Shown in pieces: positions 9,529 through 19,787 of a stretch of DNA of 64,000 nucleotides; the first letter of the stretch is position 1, and every line of letters starts with the position of its first letter. The notes beneath the pieces were generated by a model, which ran no database searches, was not told the origin of the DNA, and worked only from the letters and a program-made list of their open reading frames with translations. Source of the stretch: Leptospira licerasiae serovar Varillal str. VAR 010 (GTDB lineage: Bacteria; Spirochaetota; Leptospiria; Leptospirales; Leptospiraceae); assembly GCF_000244755.1 (NCBI RefSeq), contig NZ_AHOO02000005.1, forward strand, positions 248,001 through 312,000, given 5' to 3'. The translations under genes were made by a program, and so were the position numbers.

Positions 9529-10713
9529 ATGCCTCGAATCTTCCGCCCGAATGCCTATTTCGAAGAGGAACTCCGACTCGGAAAATTATTTCCGAGTGAG
9601 TTGGAGGCCAGAAATTCCATTTTAGAATCCTCTTTTTTAGTACTCAGCTCTTTTCCAGACTCGGCAAAAGTACTAGCCCATTCTCCGCCTGAGGAAAATT
9701 GGATCAATTATTGGAAGGAGAAAGGGATACAGATCCCAAAACCCATTCTTCTTAGAAATCTAAAACAATCTTTGCAAAAAGCAAATGAAATCCAACTAGA
9801 GGAATGGGGCAGGATCTCCCGTTGGAATTCCAACACCGGAGAATTAGAGATAGATCCCGGACTTTCAGACTCTGCGAAAAAGTATGGCTCTAAATTAAAC
9901 CAAAACGATTGGAAACAGGAGAAGTATCCTGATTTCATTTCCTATTCTATCCGCAATAAAGCAGACTGGGAGATTTTTTTAGAGAAGGCAAAAGACCATA
10001 CCTTTCCGGACCAAAAATTCGTTTTTAAGACTGAGTTCGGATTTGCCGGTTCTCAAAAATTTCGAGATGTTTCCGGGCTAAAGGATTTAGCAGATCTATT
10101 CTTAAAGGTAAAGAGGGAACCCTTTTTGATCGAAACTTGGGTGGATCGGACCAAAGATTTCAGCTTATTATTCTCCTCCAAAAACGGAAAATTCAAAATA
10201 GAAGAAGGTACCATTCTACTCAACGATCACAAAGGAAAGTATTCAGGAACTTGGATGGGAGAATGCTCTGAAATCGAAAATTACCTTTCTGGAATGTCGG
10301 AAAGTTTTTCAAAGATCTCCAAATTCCATTCGAACTACGAAGGATACGGTTCCGTGGATTCTTTCTTTTATAGATCCCAAGGGACCCAAATTCTACGCAA
10401 AATTTCGGAAGTCAACTTCAGATGGACTATGGGCTGTTTATTGTTGGAACTCCGACGGCGATTTCCGAAGAAGGGAAACGACCTTCTTCTTTTCTTCCCT
10501 AAGGTCCAAAACTCGGATCCTTATTTTAGATTAAAAATTTGGGAGAAAGAAACAGGCTGGGAAATTTTTCCACTTTCCGCATTCTTCTCCCCTTACAGAA
10601 GACCGAACCAGAAAAACTTAATTTGGATCCGCCTCCCGGTCCAAAAAACCCTGGATCCTTGGGAAGAGGCTAAAATCGTTTCGGAAAGCGGCATCAGAGT
10701 TCTGGGCGCCTGA
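9529..10713 (+). CDS. ATP-grasp-like protein
   Basis: The 394-residue soluble protein has features of the ATP-grasp fold. KFVFKTEFGFAGSQKFR near 162-178 is like the flexible ATP-binding loop, FLIETWVDR near 198-206 is like the hinge strand, and EVNFRWTMG near 288-300 is like the ExN metal-binding motif. Family members join a carboxylate to an amine or thiol using ATP, but the substrate here is not evident. No signal peptide is seen. The gene is divergent from the secreted protein upstream and stands just before the cytochrome oxidase subunit IV gene. Confidence 0.65.
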   Translation: MPRIFRPNAYFEEELRLGKLFPSELEARNSILESSFLVLSSFPDSAKVLAHSPPEENWINYWKEKGIQIPKPILLRNLKQSLQKANEIQLEEWGRISRWNSNTGELEIDPGLSDSAKKYGSKLNQNDWKQEKYPDFISYSIRNKADWEIFLEKAKDHTFPDQKFVFKTEFGFAGSQKFRDVSGLKDLADLFLKVKREPFLIETWVDRTKDFSLLFSSKNGKFKIEEGTILLNDHKGKYSGTWMGECSEIENYLSGMSESFSKISKFHSNYEGYGSVDSFFYRSQGTQILRKISEVNFRWTMGCLLLELRRRFPKKGNDLLLFFPKVQNSDPYFRLKIWEKETGWEIFPLSAFFSPYRRPNQKNLIWIRLPVQKTLDPWEEAKIVSESGIRVLGA

Positions 10714-10808
10714 AATGTACTTGTGATTCTTTACCTGCCTCCGAGACTGGTTCCAATCCCCTTCGGGGAACTCAGCCTGCAGATATTACTCAGGTTTCAG
10801 GAAAAGAG

Positions 10809-11393
10809 ATGGAACTGTTTCTCAATTACGCGCTGTATATTATCGTAAGTATCGGATTCTTGATTCCCTTCACTGGATTTGTTATCGGAGCGGGAGCGAT
10901 TGTAAATGCTACCGTTGCTGGATTTGCCGTTAACTTATTGGCTCAAATCGTAGAAGAGGACAGACTCAAGGCTTATCTCGAAAAGAATAAGTCCACTATG
11001 ATCGGTCAGGCTTTATTAAAAGCTGTCGAAGCAGGTAAGACTAAACTACAACCAGGTTCAGTTTCTTCTCATGTAGAAGAGCATGGTCACGACGGACATC
11101 ATCTGATTTCCGTTCAAACTTATTCTCTTGTCTTTGCCGCATTGATTGTCGGAACTATTATCACCGTATTAGTAGCCCAAGTGGACTTCGGAGCAATGAA
11201 CACTGTGATCGCTATGCTTGTAGCGACCATCAAAGCTTCCTTGGTATTAGCTTATTTTATGCACCTTAAGTATGATAACGTAATGAACAGAGTGATCTTC
11301 GGGTCCGGTTTCTTGTTCTTACTTCTTCTTTTCGGATTCTCCGTAGCGGACATCTACACAAGAGCGAAAATTTTCGCAGGTTTCCCTTACTAA
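10809..11393 (+). CDS. Cytochrome c oxidase subunit IV family protein
   Basis: This is a small membrane subunit of an aa3/caa3-type terminal oxidase. There are four hydrophobic segments: residues about 6-28, then 105-125, 132-153 and 160-182. The segment ATIKASLVLAYFMHLKYDN is the signature of the prokaryotic COX4 family. The N-terminal segment plus a cytosolic linker with a His-rich patch (HVEEHGHDGHH) is an extension beyond the usual 100-residue core. No other oxidase subunit lies in the window, so the gene is separate from ctaCDE. AGGAAAAGAG precedes the ATG, and a terminator follows. Confidence 0.85.
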   Translation: MELFLNYALYIIVSIGFLIPFTGFVIGAGAIVNATVAGFAVNLLAQIVEEDRLKAYLEKNKSTMIGQALLKAVEAGKTKLQPGSVSSHVEEHGHDGHHLISVQTYSLVFAALIVGTIITVLVAQVDFGAMNTVIAMLVATIKASLVLAYFMHLKYDNVMNRVIFGSGFLFLLLLFGFSVADIYTRAKIFAGFPY

Positions 11394-11426
11394 GAAGAAT
11401 TAGCACACTTGCAAGTATTTCAGAAG

Positions 11427-11451
11427 AACCGGCGACCACGCCGGTTTTTTT
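11427..11451 (+). terminator. Terminator after cytochrome oxidase subunit IV gene
   Basis: A perfect 8-bp stem AACCGGCG/CGCCGGTT with an ACCA loop (11427-11446) is followed by a run of T. Confidence 0.9.
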
Positions 11452-11503
11452 GTAGCCTGAGGTTTTCCTTCCAGCTTTCGTATCCGAATCGAATAGAGGA
11501 ACA

Positions 11504-11902
11504 ATGGCAGGATATTCAGGCACACCCTTAGCCAAAAAGTTAGGATTTAAAGAAGGTCAGCTTGCGATCATCATCAACGAGCCAAAGGAATTCAGATCCT
11601 TATTAGAAGAACTTCCTCCTAATATTACATTCAAGAAGAAGTTGGCGGGAAGTTTCGATTACATTCATTTTTTCTGTAAGAGCAAAGAGGAACTTTCCGA
11701 AAACTTTTCCAAATTCCCGGACTTTCTCGCAGACAAAGGAATGGTTTGGATCTCTTGGCCAAAGATGAGCTCCGGGGTGAAAACCGACTTAAAAGAAGAT
11801 ACAATCCGAGAAATAGGCTTGAAGACAGGATTGGTAGACGTTAAAGTCTGCGCAATCGATTCGGTTTGGTCCGGTTTACTTTTTAGAAGAAGAAAAAGTT
11901 AA
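11504..11902 (+). CDS. DUF3052 family protein
   Basis: The 132-residue soluble protein opens MAGYSGTPLAKKLGFKEGQ, the typical DUF3052 beginning, and later has DKGMVWISWPKMSSGVKTDL and DSVWSGLLFRRRK near the end. The family is widespread and of unknown function. It is the compact relative of the tailed protein at 7812. The gene lies between the oxidase subunit terminator and a lipoprotein gene 28 nt downstream, so those two may be cotranscribed. Confidence 0.88.
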   Translation: MAGYSGTPLAKKLGFKEGQLAIIINEPKEFRSLLEELPPNITFKKKLAGSFDYIHFFCKSKEELSENFSKFPDFLADKGMVWISWPKMSSGVKTDLKEDTIREIGLKTGLVDVKVCAIDSVWSGLLFRRRKS

Positions 11903-11930
11903 TCCGCATCTATCTTTTGAAAACTTGAAC

Positions 11931-12563
11931 ATGATCCTATTAGAACGTTACAGTCTAGGTCTATTATTGCCGGGGATCATTTTGTGTTTCGCCTGTATCG
12001 AAAAAGTTCCAGAGATCAAAAAGACAATCGAGATCCCTGAATTAGGCTTAATATTAAATTATGAAGGCTGGATCTACGAAGAATATGATCCGAACCGAGA
12101 TAGTTCCGATCCGAATCGTTCCAAAAGTAAAAGGGAATTTCAAAACGATAAACAAGTTAAGGTAATGTTCTATCTTTTTGAACCGGAACAAAACAAAAGT
12201 TCGGAGATCAGGACCAATATCAATTTTATATCAGAACCTATCCCCGCAAAATATTCCAAGGCAACTTTAGAAGATTACGTAGCTTCTATTGGAGGATTGT
12301 ATTCTAACATATATAAAGAATACGAAATACTTTCGGTTCCTCAAAAATGTAGTTTCGGAAAAGAGAAATGTATATTTTTAGAATCCAAGTTTGCACTTCC
12401 AAACACTGCGGAAAAAAAGCAGATCAGGACTTTACAATGGATCTTTTTTAAAGAAGGTTATGTTTATGTTTTTACCGGAACAATTCCTGAGTCGGAGTAT
12501 TCGGAGAAGAATAAAAAGGTCCTAAATACAATCCAGACTCTTACTGAAAAAAAAGAGAATTAG
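11931..12563 (+). CDS. Lipoprotein, PsbP/DcrB-like
   Basis: From the ATG at 11931 the protein begins MILLERYSLGLLLPGIILCFAC, a signal sequence ending in a lipobox (FAC). An in-frame TTG lies 6 nt earlier. The mature part of about 190 residues (GLILNYEGWIYEEYDP, then VMFYLFEP, then the end YVYVFTGTIPESEYSEKNKKVLNTIQTL) has the layout of PsbP/DcrB-like surface domains, where a final strand-helix unit detects import failure or stress. Two Cys (QKCSFGKEKC) may form a disulfide. The exact role is unknown. Confidence 0.75.
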   Translation: MILLERYSLGLLLPGIILCFACIEKVPEIKKTIEIPELGLILNYEGWIYEEYDPNRDSSDPNRSKSKREFQNDKQVKVMFYLFEPEQNKSSEIRTNINFISEPIPAKYSKATLEDYVASIGGLYSNIYKEYEILSVPQKCSFGKEKCIFLESKFALPNTAEKKQIRTLQWIFFKEGYVYVFTGTIPESEYSEKNKKVLNTIQTLTEKKEN

Positions 12564-12582
12564 ATATGATCTATCTCTCTTA

Positions 12583-13722
12583 CTATACATGGGTTTTTTC
12601 TTTAGTAATATCCTCATATTCAACGAGCAGCTTATAGATCATTACTGCTTCCTTCCAAATATGGATCTTTCCTTCTCGATTCAAATTTCTCACATACTCG
12701 TTCACTTCTGGGAGCCGTGATCGGAAAAAATAGAACAGTTTTTTATCTTCTATAGCGATATGGCTTACCAACCAATCTTTTAGATCCTGGATCAAAATCG
12801 ATAAAGACTCCAGTTCCTCTTTTTCACTTCTTTCGATCATATCGTTAATAAGTATATTGAAGTTCTCATGTTGCTTTTGATGACCTCTTTCCCCAATGTA
12901 ACGAAAATTATGCATGATCGCTTCTTCCGTACTGAAATGTTCCCTAATATATTCTATCGTTTCTTGGATCGCTTTTTTCAGTTCAAAACTCAAATAATCG
13001 CTTCCGATCTCTTGTTTTAACTTCTGTTTGTATAATTTATCCGTTTTTACCAGAAGCTGCAAAAGCCAAAGATGCTGGATATCCACAATTGCTATCCCAG
13101 TTTTGAGCTTATAACGATACCACAGATCCGAGATCAGTTTTAGATTATCCTCACCTATAACGTTAAATTCTTTCGAGACCGTTTGTTTAGTGGAATACAC
13201 AACAGCAGCATATAATTCCTCGATTTCCCTAGCATGAGCAGAAGTCCTCAAGTGTTCGTTCATCGAAGAGGAAATTTCCTGGGTGATATTGATGTCCGCA
13301 AGATCAACATACTGTCTGTCTTCGCTAAGAATATGTCTGAATAACCACTTTTTCAGATTTTTCAATAGCTCCAATACCGCATGTTCGAAATTTCCCTCAA
13401 AATTTTTTCTGACTCGATTCTTTAAAGCGGTGAGGAACCGCATATGTTGTAATCTATGTTGTCCTAGCTTTGTGTAACCTATACTCTCTAGAAGTCTTTC
13501 TTCGAGAGTGAAATGTTCCGACGCATAATCCAATGTTTTGGAGAGGGCATTCGTAAATGTGGCTTCTAGTTCGGACCTACTTCCCGACTCCAGTTTATCT
13601 TCCAGATCCGCAAGGATCCCGATCAACCAAAGATGTTGCTTATCTATTTCAGGAATTCCTAAAGAAAGATCGAAAGTCTTCCAAATGCCTCTGATTTTTT
13701 CTATAACCCTTTCGTCATACAT
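12583..13722 (-). CDS. Double bacteriohemerythrin
   Basis: Two hemerythrin domains lie in tandem, each with the full di-iron ligand set. The first has IDKQHLWL, HFTLEERLL, HRLQHMRF and HILSEDRQYVD. The second has VDIQHLWL, HFSTEEAIM, HQKQHENF and HIAIEDKKLF. Hemerythrins bind O2 (and NO) at a non-haem di-iron site and serve in oxygen storage, sensing or iron handling. The frame opens at a TTG at 13800, but the ATG at 13722 has AAGGA 7 nt upstream and starts just before the first domain, so it is preferred (379 residues). An FNR-type box lies about 90 nt upstream. Confidence 0.9.
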   Translation of the reverse strand: MYDERVIEKIRGIWKTFDLSLGIPEIDKQHLWLIGILADLEDKLESGSRSELEATFTNALSKTLDYASEHFTLEERLLESIGYTKLGQHRLQHMRFLTALKNRVRKNFEGNFEHAVLELLKNLKKWLFRHILSEDRQYVDLADINITQEISSSMNEHLRTSAHAREIEELYAAVVYSTKQTVSKEFNVIGEDNLKLISDLWYRYKLKTGIAIVDIQHLWLLQLLVKTDKLYKQKLKQEIGSDYLSFELKKAIQETIEYIREHFSTEEAIMHNFRYIGERGHQKQHENFNILINDMIERSEKEELESLSILIQDLKDWLVSHIAIEDKKLFYFFRSRLPEVNEYVRNLNREGKIHIWKEAVMIYKLLVEYEDITKEKTHV

Positions 13723-13811
13723 GAGATAGTCCTTACAGCTGTTTTGCGGAAAACTATTACAAGGATCCGAGAGGTAGATCCAGAACGAATCAGAAATCAA
13801 TTTAAAGCGAA

Positions 13812-13825
13812 TTGATTTATATCAA
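13812..13825. promoter_or_regulatory. Perfect FNR/CRP-type box upstream of hemerythrin gene
   Basis: TTGATTTATATCAA exactly fits TTGAT-N4-ATCAA, the FNR consensus. Its centre is about 96 nt upstream of the chosen hemerythrin ATG. A convincing -10 box could not be picked. Oxygen-dependent control of an oxygen-binding protein would make sense. Confidence 0.5.
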
Positions 13826-13856
13826 ATCAAAGTATGAGAGAGGTTAGGAACGGATA

Positions 13857-14414
13857 TTAGATGCCGTATCTTTTAATGATGGATTTCGCCTCTTCTACAA
13901 ATAGATTTTCTTCTTCTTTTGTAAAAGGTTTGAATATGTTCTCATGGAATCTTTTAGCTAATTGTATGTACTCCAAACAACCGGCGATACTCATCTCAGG
14001 CTTTGCTTTTTTTTCGTAGATGACGATATCCCCATTTTTAGGGATCACCATTGCCCTAGGTGGGATCTTTTTACCGCCACGGATCATACAACCTGCAAAT
14101 ATCATCGCGCCGTCTCCGATCACCGCATCATCTAAAATGATAGCACCAATTCCGATCAAACAACCCTTACCAATCTTGCAACCGTGAAGCATTGTATTAT
14201 GACCTACTAATGTATAATCGTCGATGAATAAGCTTCCGGTGGAATCGGTATGGAGTGTGCTATTGTCTTGGATGTTAACACCCTCCCCCAATTTGATCTC
14301 ATTCAGATCCGCACGAACAACAGCGCCCGGCCAAAGAGAAGATAGAGGTCCCATCTCCAGCATGCCAAATGCAGTTGCAGCCGGATGGATAAATGCAGTC
14401 TCGTGAATTTTCAT
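13857..14414 (-). CDS. Gamma carbonic anhydrase family protein
   Basis: This left-handed beta-helix protein of 185 residues is related to YrdA/PaaY. Hexapeptide repeats run through residues 10-130 (for example GAVVRADLNEIKLGEG, IGKGCLIGIGAIILDDAVIGDGAMI). Three His positions expected to bind zinc are visible: STLHTD, then HNTMLHGC. The family may hydrate CO2 or only bind metal; activity is not assured. The start lies 3 nt after the pheT stop, so the gene is probably in the pheT operon. Confidence 0.87.
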   Translation of the reverse strand: MKIHETAFIHPAATAFGMLEMGPLSSLWPGAVVRADLNEIKLGEGVNIQDNSTLHTDSTGSLFIDDYTLVGHNTMLHGCKIGKGCLIGIGAIILDDAVIGDGAMIFAGCMIRGGKKIPPRAMVIPKNGDIVIYEKKAKPEMSIAGCLEYIQLAKRFHENIFKPFTKEEENLFVEEAKSIIKRYGI

Positions 14415-14417
14415 AGT

Positions 14418-16823
14418 TTATCGAAGAGGATAACCGGAAGAACTCGCAATTTGGATCAAACGATCAGTGATCTCTTTGATCCTTTCTTGAGTTAAGTTCT
14501 TGTCTTGGCTTAAAAGTTTAAATCTATAAGAAACGGACTTTTTGTTTTCCGGAAGATTTCCGCCGGTAAAGACAACGGTAACTTTTACATCCTGCAACTC
14601 AGGGAGTTTTTCCTTTAATACTGCATCGCTGAACTTAGAAGAAGATTCGTTCAGATCCATCACCAAAGAAAGATCGATCTCAGTTTGAGGGAAATGAGAA
14701 GGAGCAACGAAATAATTTTTGTTTCTATCTTGGCTCCAAACTTCCAATAAGGAAGCGAATTCAAATCTACCTAAAATGACCCTTTTTTTAATGTCCGCAG
14801 TATCCAATGCAGCAGGATGAGCGTATCCTAACTCTCCGACTTTTTTACCGGAAACAAATAAGGAAAGAGAGGCTTTCGGATGGAAATAGCTTTTTTCGTC
14901 TATCTTCCATTCGATCTCTCTTAAGTTTAAATGCCTTAATACTTTTTCGACACCGGTCCTGGTCTCAAGAAAATCGGATTCTAAAACGTTTAGATCCTTT
15001 TCGTTGGACTTCCTACCGAAAGAAACAGCCCAAACAAACCATTTAGATTCATTAAAAGGTTCTTCCGCTTTTTTATAGGTACGACCGAGTTCGAAAATTT
15101 TCAATTTTTCGAACCTATCAGCATTGAGCCTGATATTTTTCAAAAGAGAAGGATATAAGGAAGTCCTTAAATACGCCTGTTCGTCCGGCATTGCGTTTAG
15201 GATCTTAATGGAATCTTTTGATTCTTCTTCGAAAGAATTATCCTTGGAGGAAGCATAAGAATAATTGAATACTTCGTTGTATCCTAGGTTTTGTGAAAAG
15301 GCCCTTTTTAGATGTTTTTCCAGCTCTCTAGAGAAGTTACGAGTAGGAGGTTTTACATCCGAAGCTAACGGACGAACCGGAATAGACGCGTATCCTAATG
15401 TACGACCTATCTCTTCAACTATATCTTCCGGAATAGTAATATCATAATTATGTCTGTATTTAGGAACAAGAACCTTGACAGTATCTCCTTTCCATTCAGT
15501 GGAGAAAGATAGTTGTTTTAGGATTTTATCGGAAGTAGATTGATCGATCTCTGTTCCGAGTTTTTTATTCAAAAAACCTAAGCTGACTTCTATCTCTACT
15601 TTTTTATCCGCGGTACGAATGTATCCGGAAGGCAAACTCGCTTTTAGATCAGGACATCCGTTTTCTTTTAATAGATTTAGCGCTCTTTTGATAATAGGCA
15701 GAGTGGTTGTCGCTTCGAGACCCTTCTCATAACGAACGGATGACTCCGAACGAATTCCTGTCTTTCGAATAGACTTACGAACGAACTCTCTTGGGAAAAC
15801 CGCGGATTCTAAAATTACCTTTTTGGAATTGGAATCTACAGCTGTATCCGCACCGCCCATAACACCTGCGATCGCGACACCTTTTTTAGAGTTACGAATG
15901 ATCAGTATCTCCGGATCAAGCTTGGGAGAAGTTTCGTCTAGAAGAAGAAAGCTTTCGTCCTTCTTCGCATAATCCACTTCTAATTCGATCCCGCCTTGCG
16001 CGGACAACTTGTCAAAATCAAAAAAGTGAGTAGGTTGTCCTGCTTCCAATAATAAATAATTGGAAACATCCACAACATTATTGATCACTCTCACCCCACA
16101 TTTTTTCAAACGGGAACGAACAATTTTATTTGAAGCTTGGATCTGAATTCCTTCAATAGAAGATGAATAATAAGAATGCGCGTATTCTGTTTCTTTTACT
16201 TTAGGAGAAGTCACATCTTTGGAAAATTCCCAATTGGTTTCCAAAGGATTAAACTTGATCGGTAGATTTAATTGAGCTGCAAGTTCTCTTGCGAATCCGA
16301 AATGGCTCCATAGATCCGGACGATGTGTGATAGATTTATTATCAATATCTAAAATAGTATCCCTGAACCCGAAATACTCTCTTAAATTCTGGCCGGGTTT
16401 AGCTTCCGGATCATCCAGGACCATAACACCCGCATCTTCTTCTGAAAGACCCAGTTCTTTTTCGGAACAAAGCATTCCCGAACTCTTTACTCCACGAAGC
16501 TCGGACTCTAAGATCTTTTTATCTCCTAATTCCGCACCCGGAATAGCCAATGGAACCAAGTCCCCTACTTTTAAATTTGGGGCACCGGAAACGATCTGGA
16601 TCTTATTTTTTCCATCGAACACTTGAGCGACTTGGAGTTTGTCCGCCTGAGGATGTTTTTCTAAGGATTCTATCTTTACTAAAACGACCTTCTCCAAATG
16701 AGAAAAATAATCTTCGACCCCGTCTACTTCACATATAGAAGCTGCAATTTTTTTCAGAATATCCTCGAGGGATACTTCCTTAATCGGGGTAAAATCGTTG
16801 ATCCAATCCAGGGATAATTTCAC
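14418..16823 (-). CDS. pheT: Phenylalanine--tRNA ligase beta subunit
   Basis: This is the beta subunit of the alpha2-beta2 synthetase that charges tRNA-Phe; it binds tRNA and edits misacylated Tyr-tRNA-Phe. The full 801 residues match the family length. In order: [13 protein letters not shown] start, EMAP/OB tRNA-binding domain (about 40-150), B3/4 editing domain (about 210-370, with [22 protein letters not shown]), B5 domain (about 400-475) and the C-terminal FDX-ACB domain (about 705-800, [19 protein letters not shown]). The usual partner pheS is not next to it. Confidence 0.97.
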   Translation of the reverse strand: MKLSLDWINDFTPIKEVSLEDILKKIAASICEVDGVEDYFSHLEKVVLVKIESLEKHPQADKLQVAQVFDGKNKIQIVSGAPNLKVGDLVPLAIPGAELGDKKILESELRGVKSSGMLCSEKELGLSEEDAGVMVLDDPEAKPGQNLREYFGFRDTILDIDNKSITHRPDLWSHFGFARELAAQLNLPIKFNPLETNWEFSKDVTSPKVKETEYAHSYYSSSIEGIQIQASNKIVRSRLKKCGVRVINNVVDVSNYLLLEAGQPTHFFDFDKLSAQGGIELEVDYAKKDESFLLLDETSPKLDPEILIIRNSKKGVAIAGVMGGADTAVDSNSKKVILESAVFPREFVRKSIRKTGIRSESSVRYEKGLEATTTLPIIKRALNLLKENGCPDLKASLPSGYIRTADKKVEIEVSLGFLNKKLGTEIDQSTSDKILKQLSFSTEWKGDTVKVLVPKYRHNYDITIPEDIVEEIGRTLGYASIPVRPLASDVKPPTRNFSRELEKHLKRAFSQNLGYNEVFNYSYASSKDNSFEEESKDSIKILNAMPDEQAYLRTSLYPSLLKNIRLNADRFEKLKIFELGRTYKKAEEPFNESKWFVWAVSFGRKSNEKDLNVLESDFLETRTGVEKVLRHLNLREIEWKIDEKSYFHPKASLSLFVSGKKVGELGYAHPAALDTADIKKRVILGRFEFASLLEVWSQDRNKNYFVAPSHFPQTEIDLSLVMDLNESSSKFSDAVLKEKLPELQDVKVTVVFTGGNLPENKKSVSYRFKLLSQDKNLTQERIKEITDRLIQIASSSGYPLR

Positions 16824-16943
16824 GTAAACTGTCTCCTAAGGCCGAATATTTGGCGGAGTAGTTTAACAAAAGCGGATAGAGGGGGCTAGTGTCCAGCAGT
16901 AAAAACGGAGATATAGGATGTTTGGGACAACTCTTTAGATAGC

Positions 16944-19787
16944 TCAGTCCGAGCCCGGAAGATAGGCTTGGAAAAGTTCGAAACGGTGGTGGATTTCTTT
17001 TCCGACCTTTACCTTTCTTAATTCTACTTCAAAATCCTCTTTTACTTTCTGGATCTCGTTTTTAGTTCGATTCATTGCTGATTTTTTTTCCGGTCTTCCT
17101 TCCCATTTGAAAGCGGCCTCTTGTCTCATCAGTTTTTCTTCTAACTGACGAAGAGTGTTTTGGTTGCTGTTTCGGATCTTATACTCTTCCTTTTGGAAAA
17201 GGTCTTTGGTTTGTTCGTATAATTCTTTTTTTCTATCTTCTAATGCAAGCTCTAAGGTCTCACAAGCGATCACGAAATATTTTTCGGTGTCGCCAGGCAG
17301 TTCCGTTTCGGAAGATCTAAATCGATTTTCTCTTACGGTTTCAGGAAGGTTTTCTAATACCTTGGAGCTTCCGCTTCGTCTGTTTACTTCCACCACGAAC
17401 AATTCTTTTCTGTCTAAAGAAAACTTGAATTCTACTATAAATACGAAGTATAAGAAGTTGCCGGAGGCTCTGTAAAACCCGACCTTCCAGCCGGATCTAT
17501 CTTTCAGAAAGGATTGGACAGCTTCCTCAATCAAAGGATGGCCGAATGCCAAAAATTCCAATCCGTCATCTGCGAGTGCGAGTTCAGAATTGAATGTAGC
17601 CTTCTTCCCTTTGTAATTGACTCCGTCCAACTCGTAAACCTGAGGTTTTAAAGTTTTGAGTTTGAAATTCAGCCGATCGGAATACTTTTTTGCGTATCTA
17701 ACGAAAAATGTCTCTAGGTGTTGGTTCGTGAAAGATCTTTCTTGGAGAGTCGTTTTATAATAATCCTCTAGATTAAAATCCAATAATTTCGGCGTAACTA
17801 AGGACCCTAATTTTTCGAAACCTTTTTTAGCGATCCTGATCCTTTGATCTATCTCCTCTTCGACTTCTTTTAACTTTTTATTTCCCGTAACGAATCTCAT
17901 GAAGCTGGAATGAAAATCCAATTCGTCTTCGATCGCTCCTAGTAATTCATCAGAACCTCCGATAGATTCCTCAAAAAGCCTGATCTTATTGGATAGAACT
18001 TCTAATATTCTCTCTGCAACAGTGTCCTTAGAAGCAAAGTTAAAAATGAATACATTATCCTTTTGGCCGAATCTATGGATCCTTCCTATCCTTTGCTCGA
18101 TCTTCAGAGGACTCCATGGTAAATCGTAATTGAATAGAACGTTCGCAAACTGAAGATTACGACCTTCTCCACCTGCTTCCGTGCAGATCAATATTTCCGA
18201 GGTCTTTCTGAATTCGGAAATTGCCTCTTCTTTTGCGTCCGCACTCAAAGATCCGTGGAATAATGTGACTTTGTATTCGGATAAAGTAGATGCTAAGAAA
18301 TCCTGTGTACTTCTGAACTGAGTAAATATTATAAACTTAGGATGTCCTTCTTTCTTGAGTTTTGCGATTGTCTCTTTCAGTTTTTGGCTCTTGCGATCTT
18401 CTTTGATTTTTTTTCCTAAAAGGATCAGCCTGTTTAAGGACAATAATTCTCTTCTGAGATTTGCAAGATCGGAAGGAGCAGACTCATCTAGATCGGAAAC
18501 AAAGTCTTCGACTCCTTCTGTTTCGTCCAGATCCCATTCTTCTAATTTGTTACCGACTGCCTGCAAACGATGCAGGCGATTCTCCAACATAAATTTACGT
18601 TTGGAAAGTGCCGATAAAAGTGCAAATACGGAAGAATCCAATAATTTCTGGAATACTATCATCACGAATCCGATAGCCCTGTTTTGGGTTCTCATCGCGA
18701 GATTGTATTCTCGTCGTACATATTCAGTGGTCTCGTTGTAGAATTGTCTTTCGACGTCGGACAATTCTATCTTTACGGTTTTGGCGAATCTTTTAGTGAA
18801 TCCGCCTACTTCTACTTTTCTACGTCTTAAAAGAACTTTGGAGATCTTTTCCTTTAATCCGCTCTTATTACCTAGAACGTAATCGTTTATAAAAGTATGA
18901 TATGGCCCGAGCAAATTCGGATCGACCAAATGGACTAGATAATAAAGCTCTTCTAATTTTCCCCTAAAAGGTGTTGCAGTAAGAAGAAGCAGACATTCAC
19001 ATTTTTTTGCGATCTTCTCCGCGAATAAATACGCTCTTGTTACCTTATGGTAATCCCTTCTTAAACGATGAGCTTCATCAAAGACAACGATATCCCATTT
19101 TGTTTTTAGGATCTCTTCTGCATATTTAGGATTTTTAATAAAGTCTACGGAAGTGATCACATGTTTAAAATTCTTCCAGTTCTTCTCTCCGCTAACTAAG
19201 AAGTTCTTTCTTTTGACGATCTCAAAGTCTTCGTTAAATTTATTCTTTAATTCTTGTTTCCATTGGACAAGAAGAGGAGAAGGTGCCACGACCAAAACCT
19301 TTTTGTATCCTCTTCTAAAAATAAGCTCTTTCATGACTAGAGCCGCTTCTATCGTTTTACCTAGTCCGACCTCGTCGGCCAAAATAAATCTAGGCCTAAG
19401 AGAATTCACAACCACGAAAGTAGATTCTATCTGGTGAGGAAGAAGTCTGGTCCTGGAATTGGATAATGCGGAAAGTTTGTCATACGCATGAGTCAGTTTT
19501 AACTCGAAAGCCTGTAAGCTCAAGTCTAGCAACTCAGGATCCGCAAAAGATTCAGTAAATGCAGTCGGATAAGGACCTATAATTTTTAGTCTGTTGGAAT
19601 TTTCTGATACGGTCTTTCTGGTGTCGGAAGACGGAAAATAGATCTGGAATTTTCCTGAGTCGGAACTTTCTATCCTTCCAATTCCTAATTCCGGTTCATC
19701 CTTGAGATAACAGGAATCCCCTCTGAACCCGCTTGAGGAATCGGATTCGAAATCTAGACTGAGCTGCAAAGTAGAGTCCAAGATCAA
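16944..19787 (-). CDS. SNF2-family helicase (RapA/HepA-like)
   Basis: The 947-residue ATPase has both SNF2 helicase lobes: [16 protein letters not shown] near 136-150 (Walker A, K144), [12 protein letters not shown] (DEAH box), [11 protein letters not shown] (motif III), then [33 protein letters not shown] and [12 protein letters not shown] (motifs V-VI). A long charged C-terminal part may bind a partner. RapA recycles RNA polymerase and other SNF2 proteins remodel DNA-protein complexes; the client here is unknown. Its start overlaps the queE stop by 4 nt. Confidence 0.93.
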   Translation of the reverse strand: MILDSTLQLSLDFESDSSSGFRGDSCYLKDEPELGIGRIESSDSGKFQIYFPSSDTRKTVSENSNRLKIIGPYPTAFTESFADPELLDLSLQAFELKLTHAYDKLSALSNSRTRLLPHQIESTFVVVNSLRPRFILADEVGLGKTIEAALVMKELIFRRGYKKVLVVAPSPLLVQWKQELKNKFNEDFEIVKRKNFLVSGEKNWKNFKHVITSVDFIKNPKYAEEILKTKWDIVVFDEAHRLRRDYHKVTRAYLFAEKIAKKCECLLLLTATPFRGKLEELYYLVHLVDPNLLGPYHTFINDYVLGNKSGLKEKISKVLLRRRKVEVGGFTKRFAKTVKIELSDVERQFYNETTEYVRREYNLAMRTQNRAIGFVMIVFQKLLDSSVFALLSALSKRKFMLENRLHRLQAVGNKLEEWDLDETEGVEDFVSDLDESAPSDLANLRRELLSLNRLILLGKKIKEDRKSQKLKETIAKLKKEGHPKFIIFTQFRSTQDFLASTLSEYKVTLFHGSLSADAKEEAISEFRKTSEILICTEAGGEGRNLQFANVLFNYDLPWSPLKIEQRIGRIHRFGQKDNVFIFNFASKDTVAERILEVLSNKIRLFEESIGGSDELLGAIEDELDFHSSFMRFVTGNKKLKEVEEEIDQRIRIAKKGFEKLGSLVTPKLLDFNLEDYYKTTLQERSFTNQHLETFFVRYAKKYSDRLNFKLKTLKPQVYELDGVNYKGKKATFNSELALADDGLEFLAFGHPLIEEAVQSFLKDRSGWKVGFYRASGNFLYFVFIVEFKFSLDRKELFVVEVNRRSGSSKVLENLPETVRENRFRSSETELPGDTEKYFVIACETLELALEDRKKELYEQTKDLFQKEEYKIRNSNQNTLRQLEEKLMRQEAAFKWEGRPEKKSAMNRTKNEIQKVKEDFEVELRKVKVGKEIHHRFELFQAYLPGSD

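Noticed and set aside
13723..13800. TTG start for the hemerythrin gene
   Set aside because: The ATG at 13722 has a good AAGGA and sits directly before the first domain; the extension is not hemerythrin-like.
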